50,082 bases of DNA from Acidilobaceae archaeon. GTDB lineage: Archaea > Thermoproteota > Thermoprotei_A > Sulfolobales > Acidilobaceae. Each line of letters begins with the position of its first letter. Positions within the stretch are counted from its first letter, which is position 1. The translations under genes were made by a program, and so were the position numbers. Positions 18,792 through 27,280 of the stretch are shown in pieces. The stretch is taken from positions 4,792 through 54,873 of the forward strand of contig JALWTO010000032.1 of the NCBI GenBank assembly GCA_027082825.1. Direction: 5' to 3'. The notes under the pieces were generated by a model, which worked only from the letters and a program-made list of their open reading frames with translations, was not told where the DNA came from and did no database searches.

Positions 18792-20206
18792 CAAAGATGG
18801 TTCTCTTATCTCCAGAGGATGTCAAAGGAAAAAGTTACGATTTAATTGCTATAGGTTCAGGAATGGGGGGTGCTGCAGCAGCTCTTAGGGCCTCAGGGTT
18901 AGGGCTTAAGGTAGCAATAGTAGAGAAAGGAAAACTTGGAGGTACGTGCGTTAATGTGGGTTGTGTCCCAACCAAATATCTTTTAAAGGTTTCTGAGGAA
19001 GTAGGCGATGTAAGACTTATGTCCTCAAGAGGTCTTATAGAGAGCGAAATAAAGCTTAATCTTAAAATGATAATGGGCAGAAAAAGTGAACTTATAGACC
19101 AGGTGATAGCCTGGTACCAAGATTATGTCTTTCCTAGTTATGATATAGATGTAATTTCTGGACATGCACGTATTAAAGATCCTCATACAATTAATATAGA
19201 TAGTATCGACGTTAATACTAAGAACATAGTAATAGCAACAGGTTCCCTTCCAGTGTTACCTCGTATCAAGGGACTGGAGGATGCGAGAAGGAGAGGTTTT
19301 GTATTAACAAGCGATGAAGCTCTCTCTCTTGAAGAAGTTCCAGATCATTTAATTATCATCGGAGGAGGAGCTATTGGTGTTGAGCTTGCAAGCGTATGGC
19401 ATGGTTTTGGATCAAGAATTACAATAATTGAGATGATGCCTAGAATATTGCCAAACATGGATATTGATGCAAGCAAAACCTTAAAAGAGATATTTGAATC
19501 TAAAGGTATAAGGATCCTTACTAATAACAAGGTTCAGAAGATAGACCCAGAAAAGGAGGAAGTGGTTCTGGAGAGCGGAAAGAGCATTAAGAGCGACAGG
19601 GTTTTAATAGCCACTGGCAGAAGGCCTTCAACTGAGGGTTTAGGTCTAGAAAAAGCTGGTATAAGACTTGGTCCGAAGGGAGAGATAACTGTAAACGATC
19701 ATTCTAGAACGAACATAAGCAACGTATATGCAGTAGGAGATGTTACTGGAGAACCTTATGTTGCAAGCTTAGCAAAGATTCAAGGAATAGTAGCAGGAGA
19801 AAATATCGCAGGAATAGAGTCGGCTTACGATTCCAGTTTAGTTCCAATGGCTATCTTTAGCGATCCTGAGGTTTCTGGAGTAGGAGTTTCTGCCATGAAA
19901 GGAGATCCTAAATATATTGTTAAAAGGTTTCCGGCTGCTGTGAATTACAGAGCAATAGCTAGTGAAAGACCTTTTGGAGTAGCAAAGATAGTTGCTGATG
20001 CCAAGACCAAAGAACTTCTGGGATTTCATATGGTGGGTCTTAATGCTTCAGAGGTGATAAATGCTGCAGTGGTAGCAATAAAAAAGAGGATGAAAATAGA
20101 TGAGGTTAAAGAGTATATCTTCAGTCATCCTGTTATGAGTGAAACATTTCTTGATGCCATGCACTTAGTAAACGGTGTCAATGTATATCTCCCAAAAAAG
20201 AAATAA
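18788..20206 (+). CDS. FAD-dependent pyridine nucleotide-disulfide oxidoreductase (dihydrolipoamide dehydrogenase / mercuric reductase-like)
   Basis: DLIAIGSGMGGAAAALRA, KLGGTCVNVGCVPTKYLL (redox CxxxxC), GGGAIGVELASVW, VYAVGDVTG, FSHPVMSE. Confidence 0.93.
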   Translation: MTKMVLLSPEDVKGKSYDLIAIGSGMGGAAAALRASGLGLKVAIVEKGKLGGTCVNVGCVPTKYLLKVSEEVGDVRLMSSRGLIESEIKLNLKMIMGRKSELIDQVIAWYQDYVFPSYDIDVISGHARIKDPHTINIDSIDVNTKNIVIATGSLPVLPRIKGLEDARRRGFVLTSDEALSLEEVPDHLIIIGGGAIGVELASVWHGFGSRITIIEMMPRILPNMDIDASKTLKEIFESKGIRILTNNKVQKIDPEKEEVVLESGKSIKSDRVLIATGRRPSTEGLGLEKAGIRLGPKGEITVNDHSRTNISNVYAVGDVTGEPYVASLAKIQGIVAGENIAGIESAYDSSLVPMAIFSDPEVSGVGVSAMKGDPKYIVKRFPAAVNYRAIASERPFGVAKIVADAKTKELLGFHMVGLNASEVINAAVVAIKKRMKIDEVKEYIFSHPVMSETFLDAMHLVNGVNVYLPKKK

Positions 20207-20207
20207 A

Positions 20208-21917
20208 TCAGCTTCTCTCTAACAATATCTCAGTATATTTCTCCCTAAGCAACCTCTTATTTATCTTTCCTATACTTGTCTTCGGTAAGCTTTCGACAAT
20301 GACCACTTTATCAGGCAACCACCACTTAGGTATTATTCCTTTATCAATAAAGTTCTTCTTTAGATGAACAAATATGTCATCTGGCTTGAGTTTCTCCTCC
20401 CATCCTGGCCTTGGAACTACCAATGCTACAGGCCTCTCCTGCCACTTGGGATGTTTTGCAGCAATTACTGCAACTTCAGCAACCCCAGGATGAGTGCTTA
20501 TAGCATTTTCAAGTCTAAGACTGCTTATCCATTCACCCCCACTCTTAATTAAGTCCTTAGCTCTATCCTGGATCAATATAGATCCGTCCGGGAACCATAC
20601 AGCTATGTCCCCGGTGTGGAACCAGTTCTCTCTCCAAGCACTCTCGGTCTTTTCTGGCTCTTTATAATATTCTGGAGTTATCCATGGTGCCCTTAGTACA
20701 ACCTCACCCATAGTCTTTCCATCTTTAGGTACAGGGTTCATGTTTTCATCAACAACCATTATTCTCATTAAAGGAACGGGATAACCACTTACCCTCATCC
20801 TCATCTCAACAATCTCTTCTCCGGCTCTACCTTTCGCTAAGCTGTGCGGAATTTCTCCTAAGGCAACAGCTGGAGCGGTCTCGGTTAGACCATATCCACC
20901 AACAACGTTAATTCCTCTTTTCAATGCCAAGTAAGCTAATCCCTTAGGTAATGCAGCTCCACCTGTTATAAACTTCAACCCTTTAAGGTTATACTTTTCA
21001 CTTTCTGGATGCACCAATAGCATATATAAGATTGTGGGAACGCCTCCAGTGAACGTAACACCCTCCTTCTCTATTAACTCTAGGAGAACTTTGATGTCAA
21101 GTTTATTGGGAAAGACCTGTTTTACACCAATCATTGTTGCCGAATACGGAAGCCCCCAGCTATAGACGTGAAACATAGGCACTATATATAAAACAACATC
21201 CTCACCACTAAGTCTAACAGGACCAAAGGTCGCCAGATGAAGTGCCATTGCCATGGCATGTATTACCAGCATTCTATGAGTATGATAGGCTCCCTTAGGT
21301 AGTCCCGTAGTTCCACCAGTATGACACATTGCAGCTGGAAGATTTTCATCAGGTTCCTCTGGCAACTCATAGCCTGAACCTAATTCTTTTATAAAGTCCT
21401 CATAATGATATACAGGAATACCTGATATCTTAGAGGGTACCTCATCACTATCAACGACTATTATATGTTTAAGGCTCTTAACATGATTTGCTATTGTTTC
21501 AATAAATGGTACGAAGTCTTTGTGTACTATAGCTGCCTTGTCTTCAGCGTTATTCATTACATGAATTACCTCGGCTGGTGAGAAACGTATGTTAATCGTG
21601 TGTAAAACTGCCTCCATCATAGGTATAGCAAAATAAGATTCATAATGCCAGTGGGTATTCCAGTCTAGGGTAGCAACTGTGTCTAACTTCTTAACTCCTA
21701 TAGCACTTAATGCACCTGCAAGTCTTTTAATGCGCTCAGCTGTCTCCGTGAATTTGAACCTCCTTATCTCCTTTGATGTCCTAGAGACAATTTCCATATC
21801 GGGAAAAACCTCAAGAGCCCTATCATAGATCATTCTTAGGTTAAGGCTGTATCCAGGCCTCCATATAGGTCTCTCAGGTAAACCCATAGGGCGCACCTCG
21901 GGAACTTTTGTGACCAC
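20208..21917 (-). CDS. AMP-dependent acyl-CoA synthetase (fatty-acyl-CoA ligase type)
   Basis: HTGGTTGLPKGAYHTHR, GGYGLTETAPAVAL, WFHTGDIAVWFPDGSILIQDRAKDLIKSGGEWISS, PKTSIGKINKRLLRE. Confidence 0.93.
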   Translation of the reverse strand: MVTKVPEVRPMGLPERPIWRPGYSLNLRMIYDRALEVFPDMEIVSRTSKEIRRFKFTETAERIKRLAGALSAIGVKKLDTVATLDWNTHWHYESYFAIPMMEAVLHTINIRFSPAEVIHVMNNAEDKAAIVHKDFVPFIETIANHVKSLKHIIVVDSDEVPSKISGIPVYHYEDFIKELGSGYELPEEPDENLPAAMCHTGGTTGLPKGAYHTHRMLVIHAMAMALHLATFGPVRLSGEDVVLYIVPMFHVYSWGLPYSATMIGVKQVFPNKLDIKVLLELIEKEGVTFTGGVPTILYMLLVHPESEKYNLKGLKFITGGAALPKGLAYLALKRGINVVGGYGLTETAPAVALGEIPHSLAKGRAGEEIVEMRMRVSGYPVPLMRIMVVDENMNPVPKDGKTMGEVVLRAPWITPEYYKEPEKTESAWRENWFHTGDIAVWFPDGSILIQDRAKDLIKSGGEWISSLRLENAISTHPGVAEVAVIAAKHPKWQERPVALVVPRPGWEEKLKPDDIFVHLKKNFIDKGIIPKWWLPDKVVIVESLPKTSIGKINKRLLREKYTEILLERS

Positions 21918-22056
21918 TAGAAAGTTTTTTCTAAATCCCCTTATTAACTCTGCAAAATATCAGATTTAATGTTAGTAAAATTATTCGTATAAATTTTTAT
22001 ACTAAGGACAAAGAGCATATAGTAGGATAAACATATGGAATAGCTTAGTTGGCCTT

Positions 22057-23796
22057 TTGACTAGATTGTACTATTTGAGGGAACTTGCATTGAATAGGGC
22101 TTTACCCTTCAACTTTGAGAACCCCCCTTGGATAACAAGTTATGACTCTCATGTATCCTTTGAAGTAGATGTCCCTGATATAATGTTACATGACATATTA
22201 AGAAGTAGCTCAGAGAAACATCCCAAAGCTGTTGCCGTCACCTTTATGGGAGAAAGAATTAGTTACAGGAGATTATATGAGGATACATTGAAGGTAGCCT
22301 CTGGCCTTAAGTCTATGGATATTAATGAGAAAAGCTGTGTAGCTATAATAATGCCAAATGTCCCTGAATACATAACCGTATCTTATGGAGCAATGGCTTT
22401 AGGTGCTAGAGCCTGTCTTTTGAATCCTTTATGGAGCCCCGTAGAAATAGAAGAAAGTTTATCAAAGCTCAAAGCAGATGTTATTGTGGTACAGGACCTT
22501 CTTTTTAATAAAATTGAAAGGGTAATTGACAAATACCAGATAATAGCCTCAGAAATTAATGATTATGGATCCTTCTCCTTTAAGTTTAAGGTAGGTCTTG
22601 GAAGGCTTACTAAAAAGATAGCCAAGCCTCCCAAGAGGGTTGTTAGATACAGAGATCTCCTGAATAAAGGTATGATTAAAGAGACCTTCAAAGGAGATCC
22701 TGAAAAGACCGTCGCGGCTATGTTATATACAGGTGGAACCACAGGGATACCAAAGGCAGTAATGCTTTCACACAAGAACATAGTTGCTAATGTAATATTT
22801 CAAAGAGTTTGGTTTAACAGGGGTGAAACTAGAGATGTCGTATTGGGTCTCCTACCTTTCTTTCATGCATATGGTTTCGGTAGTATCCTCGGTTTGAGTT
22901 TAGACATAGCTGCAAACCTAGTTTTGGTCCCACAGTTCGAGCCCAAAAAGCTTGTCGACTTAATAATCAAGAATAAGATAAACTTAATTCCTGGAGCCCC
23001 AACAGTTTATATAATGCTACTTAAGGAAGTTTCTGAGGACAAGTTGAGAAGGCTTAAGGGAATAGCTGAGATATGTTTTAGCGGTGCAGCTCCACTTCCC
23101 ATAGAAATAATAAGAAAATGGGAGAGAATAACTGGTTGCAGAATTGTTGAAGGTTATGGACTGACGGAGACCAGTCCTGTAGTAGCTGCAAATCCAATCT
23201 ATGGTAAAAGAAAGCATGGCAGCATAGGACTTCCTATGCCTAACACTCTTTTAGCTATCGCGGATCTCATGGAACCTAAGCTAATAGATGGCACAGGTGA
23301 AATTGTAATAAGTGGCCCTCAGGTAATGATAGAGTATTACAACATGCCTGAGGAGAATAAGAGTGTTTTCTTTGAATGCTGCGGAAGAAGGTGGTTAAGA
23401 ACAGGAGATATAGGCTATATGGATGAAGAGGGATATTTCTTTATAGTAGACAGAAAGAAGGACATAATAAAGTACAAAGGACACAGTGTCTATCCAAGAC
23501 ATATAGAGGAGGTCCTATATCAGAATAAGTGTATTGCTGAGGCCGCTGTGATAGGTGTTCCAGACCCTGTTGTAGGAGAGAACATTAAAGCGTTTGTAGT
23601 TCTAAGATCAGAATGCAAAGGTAAAGTCACTGAGAAAGACATAATAGAGTGGAGCAAGCAAAGGCTTGGAGGTCATGAATATCCTAGAATAGTTGAGTTC
23701 AGAGAAGATCTACCTAAAAACCCTGCTGGAAAAATACTAAGAAGGCCTTTGAGAGAGGAGGAGCTTAAGAAGATCGGAAAGACAAGCAATAGCTGA
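22057..23796 (+). CDS. AMP-dependent acyl-CoA synthetase
   Basis: MLYTGGTTGIPKAVMLSHKN, VEGYGLTETSPVVA, WLRTGDIGYMDEEGYFFIVDRKKDIIKYKGHSVYP, NPAGKILRRPLRE; TTG start. Confidence 0.93.
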   Translation: MTRLYYLRELALNRALPFNFENPPWITSYDSHVSFEVDVPDIMLHDILRSSSEKHPKAVAVTFMGERISYRRLYEDTLKVASGLKSMDINEKSCVAIIMPNVPEYITVSYGAMALGARACLLNPLWSPVEIEESLSKLKADVIVVQDLLFNKIERVIDKYQIIASEINDYGSFSFKFKVGLGRLTKKIAKPPKRVVRYRDLLNKGMIKETFKGDPEKTVAAMLYTGGTTGIPKAVMLSHKNIVANVIFQRVWFNRGETRDVVLGLLPFFHAYGFGSILGLSLDIAANLVLVPQFEPKKLVDLIIKNKINLIPGAPTVYIMLLKEVSEDKLRRLKGIAEICFSGAAPLPIEIIRKWERITGCRIVEGYGLTETSPVVAANPIYGKRKHGSIGLPMPNTLLAIADLMEPKLIDGTGEIVISGPQVMIEYYNMPEENKSVFFECCGRRWLRTGDIGYMDEEGYFFIVDRKKDIIKYKGHSVYPRHIEEVLYQNKCIAEAAVIGVPDPVVGENIKAFVVLRSECKGKVTEKDIIEWSKQRLGGHEYPRIVEFREDLPKNPAGKILRRPLREEELKKIGKTSNS

Positions 23797-24149
23797 TATT
23801 GAACCATACTCTCTTCTTCTTTAAACTTTTATCAAGGAGTAAAAGGTTAGATGAGAAATCATCTGTCATGAGAAGTGTTTCGTTTGTCGCTTGAAGGGCA
23901 AAAAATACTTAAGAAAAGGAAAATATGATAGCGATTTTCAGTACGGAGCAATACTGTCATTTAATTTTAAAGTATAAGCTTCTGGTTAAAATAAGGAAGT
24001 TATCCTTAGACACACTCAATAAAAGACTTATAAGAGAGTTAGGAGAGGTGAATAACATTGTTTAAAGCTCGTTAATAACATTAAGAGCCTCCACTATATT
24101 GCTATGATAGATGAGGCATATATCCTCAAGATACCTACCTATAATATAT

Positions 24150-24534
24150 GAGAAGAAGAAAGTGGAGTATTTGTTTAAATTTGTTCTTGAGATGTTTAAA
24201 CCTCTTATCGAAAAGGTATGATCTAAGGGTCCTTAATTATTTAAGAAATTATATGGATGTTGCAAGAAAAGTGAAAAATATTATAAAAAATATAGATCCT
24301 GGGGCAAAGGTCTATGTTTTTTTGGCTCAGTAGTTAAAGGAACTTACACAGGAGTAGCAATATAGACATTCTAATGATAACAGAGAATGTACATAAACAA
24401 GGTATGAAATTATGATCAAAGCTTACTCAAAAACAGAGGTCCCAGTAGAACTTCACATAGTTACACCCAAGATCTTCGAAAGATGATATAAAAGGTTCAT
24501 AGATGAAAAATTCGTTGATAGAAGTTTAGCTTGT
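24150..24534 (+). pseudogene. Degraded MNT-type nucleotidyltransferase gene
   Basis: Frames joined read YEKKKVEYLFKFVLEMFKPLIEKV / DLRVLNYLRNYMDVARKVKNIIKNIDPGAKVYVF / GSVVKGTYTG / SSNIDILMITENVHKQGMK / MIKAYSKTEVPVELHIVTPKIFER*YKRFIDEKF; GS-x8-SSNID is the NTase signature, broken by frameshifts and a stop. Confidence 0.7.
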
Positions 24535-25887
24535 TTAAAGCTCAAAGTTCTTGGATATCGAGCCCTCATAGCGGCCTATTAACTCATTAAGGTTAGGTTC
24601 TTTTCTACCCTTTGAATACTTTTCTAGAATCAGACATGCACAATATTGACCGCACATATTGCAGGCTTGAGTCTGTGCGCCGAACTGTGCATAGATTCTT
24701 TTAGCCTTTTCCGGATCTAAGGCATAGGAGAACATCTTACCCCACATGAGCTTAGTCCTGAAGAGGCTAAGCTCTAAATCCTTCTTAGCAGCTTTACTTC
24801 CAAGCTTTACTAAATCCCCTGCGTGTGCAGCTATTTTTGCAGCTATAAGACCCTCCTTAACTTGTTCTGGGTTTGGAAGGCTTAGATGTTCTGCAGGTGT
24901 CAAATAGCAGAGGAAGTCTGCTCCTGCTGCAGCAGCTATTGCACCTCCAATTGCAGCTGCTATGTGATCATATCCCATGGCAATATCTGTAACTAGAGGG
25001 CCCAAAACATAATAAGGTGCCCCTCCTGTAAGTGACTTCATAAACTTAATGTCCGCAACTACTTGATCTAGCACCATATGACCAGGACCCTCGACTATTG
25101 TTTGAACTCCCTTCTCTCTGGCAGATCTGACGAGCCTAGCCGCTTCTATGAGCTCCCCAACCTGAAACTCGTCATGTTGGTCTGCAATAGCTCCAGGCCT
25201 TAGGGCATCTCCAATGCTTATAACTGCATCGTATTCTGCAAAGAGCTCTAGGAGATAATCCCAATGCTTTCTGTAAGGGTTTTCTTTGTCGTTCTCAAGC
25301 ATCCAGGCTGTCAGGAATGCTCCCCCTCTGCTCACTATAGGCATAACTCTGCTACTTTTAACGACCTTTTTTGCCATATCCTTTGTTAAAGCCGCATGAA
25401 TTGTCATAAAATCGACTCCATCCTTAAGCTGTTTCTCAATAATATCAAGAAACCAGTCATCAGGCATGGAAATTCCATATCTCTTCACACCTTCTATCCA
25501 TGCCTGATAAGTAGGTACTGTTCCCAGAGGGATGTTTGGAGCAACCTCAATAACCATCTCTCTTATTTTATCGATGGATCCTCCGATACTCAGATCCATT
25601 ATAGCATCTGCTCCATACTTAGCTGCTATTTTGACTTTCTCTATTTCCATTTCTGGTTTGATTATAGTACCGCTCGTTCCAATGTTAACATTAACTTTTG
25701 TGCTCAACCCTTCTCCTAGAGCAACTACTTTAAGTTTCTCCTTACGAATATTCCTAAGAATTACAACCCTACCATCTGCGATCCTTTCTCTCAATTTTTC
25801 AGGAGAGACTCCCTCTATCTTTGCAACTCTTTTAATTTCTTCATTTACAGAGCCTCCTCTCGCAAGAAGCATAATAGTTTTTTCCAA
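24535..25887 (-). CDS. thiC: Phosphomethylpyrimidine synthase ThiC
   Basis: [91 protein letters not shown]-terminal [10 protein letters not shown]. Confidence 0.97.
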   Translation of the reverse strand: MEKTIMLLARGGSVNEEIKRVAKIEGVSPEKLRERIADGRVVILRNIRKEKLKVVALGEGLSTKVNVNIGTSGTIIKPEMEIEKVKIAAKYGADAIMDLSIGGSIDKIREMVIEVAPNIPLGTVPTYQAWIEGVKRYGISMPDDWFLDIIEKQLKDGVDFMTIHAALTKDMAKKVVKSSRVMPIVSRGGAFLTAWMLENDKENPYRKHWDYLLELFAEYDAVISIGDALRPGAIADQHDEFQVGELIEAARLVRSAREKGVQTIVEGPGHMVLDQVVADIKFMKSLTGGAPYYVLGPLVTDIAMGYDHIAAAIGGAIAAAAGADFLCYLTPAEHLSLPNPEQVKEGLIAAKIAAHAGDLVKLGSKAAKKDLELSLFRTKLMWGKMFSYALDPEKAKRIYAQFGAQTQACNMCGQYCACLILEKYSKGRKEPNLNELIGRYEGSISKNFEL

Positions 25888-25946
25888 AGTTCTCCCACCA
25901 GCAAGGATCCTTTCTGAGACAGTTTTAATAAGGTTATCTTAATTAT

Positions 25947-25961
25947 AATAACCTAGTTATT
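25947..25961. promoter_or_regulatory. Palindrome AATAACCTAGTTATT upstream of thiC
   Basis: 6-bp arms AATAAC/GTTATT with CTA centre; 59 nt upstream of the minus-strand thiC start; similar to the pdxS site. Confidence 0.6.
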
Positions 25962-27000
25962 GACAACATGAAAATATAAACCTAAACCTTCGGAGATCAC
26001 CAATCCACATTAGCACAATGAAAACCAAAAGTATATAGAAAGCCAAACCACTTACTCCTGTTATAATCAATGACAAAACAGCGTATCTACCAACTAGATC
26101 TAATACTGCAAACCCCCAAGCTGCATACCAAAGAGGCCATACTGGCCAATCCTTTGGAGGATCCTTTGGTTTCTCTTTAACAAGGATCTTAGAAATAAAG
26201 AAGATATAAGGTAGTGCAAGAATTAGCAAGAGGGACCAAAAAGAACCTGTGTAAAAATAGATTCCTATAGTCATCGTGACCAGTGATAATATCGCCAATG
26301 ATGACGCCAAAAATCTTGATCTTCTCTTTCCAAGTCTTATAGGAAGAGTCTTAAGACCCTTATTTAAATCATGATCAAACTTGTCTAGGTGTTTTCCTAT
26401 GAGAACAAGGCTTACTGCTGCAGCATAGGGTAGATAAACATATGCCTGCCTTAACCCATAACTTCCTGCGATTGCCAGATAAGTCCCTCCAACAATAACT
26501 GGTCCCCATACTATTGCAACTAAAAGTTCCCCTAGTCCTAGCTTTTTTGCATCAATAGGGAATCCGCCATAGAGAGACATAACTAATGCACCAAGAAATG
26601 CGAGAAGAGGAATAAGCCAACCTATAGAGAAACCCAAGTATAATGCTAGGAAGAGGTCAGCAATAAGTATAGCTCCAACTAAGAACTTTACTTCATTAAC
26701 ACTAACTATACCGTCTATTATCGGATGAGGACCATAAAGACTTCTGAAGTATCCTGGTTCATCTATGCCCTTCTTAACATCAGTCATATCATTAAGAAGA
26801 TTATCAGCCAGGTGGGCAAGAAGAAATCCTATAAGTATAGCAATAAAAAGAGGCCAACTAAATGACCCGTCTATCCAGGCCATTATTCCTCCTAAAGCGA
26901 CAGCATATGCCGTCATAGGAAGTACACAAAGTCTTGAGGCAGCTAAAACTCTTATAGGGGATGGTAACTTCCTTAGATCCTCAGAGACCCTACAATACAT
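25957..27000 (-). CDS. UbiA-family prenyltransferase
   Basis: Polytopic protein with LLAHLADNLLNDMTDVKKGIDEPGYFRSLYGPHPIIDG and KHLDKFDHDLNKGLKTLPIRLGKRR, the paired Asp-rich motifs. Open frame extends to 27126; ATG at 27000 is a plausible start. Confidence 0.85.
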   Translation of the reverse strand: MYCRVSEDLRKLPSPIRVLAASRLCVLPMTAYAVALGGIMAWIDGSFSWPLFIAILIGFLLAHLADNLLNDMTDVKKGIDEPGYFRSLYGPHPIIDGIVSVNEVKFLVGAILIADLFLALYLGFSIGWLIPLLAFLGALVMSLYGGFPIDAKKLGLGELLVAIVWGPVIVGGTYLAIAGSYGLRQAYVYLPYAAAVSLVLIGKHLDKFDHDLNKGLKTLPIRLGKRRSRFLASSLAILSLVTMTIGIYFYTGSFWSLLLILALPYIFFISKILVKEKPKDPPKDWPVWPLWYAAWGFAVLDLVGRYAVLSLIITGVSGLAFYILLVFIVLMWIGDLRRFRFIFSCCQ

Positions 27001-27280
27001 AAATGATTCCGCTAAAGCCTTTGATGCACTCAAACCTCTTTCGCCAAGACATGAAAGACCCCTAGAGGAGATTAATGAATTTGTTTTAGAATAAAGTTCA
27101 AAATTGCTTACTTGAATGTTAAACATAACCTACTGTCTTATAAAAATAAAAATCCCAACAAAACTTATGAAATATACACCTGTTCTGTCAATGAACTCAA
27201 TGAACCCGAAAAACATTTTCAATGCAGAAAAGCTAAAGTCCGGTAGACAATATAATTTGTACTTGAAGAGTGTGAATAGA

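Noticed and set aside
25396-25942. Antisense ORFs 25396..25719 and 25532..25942 over thiC
   Set aside because: They overlap a clear thiC frame, have low-complexity S/I/L/T composition, and show no domain motifs.
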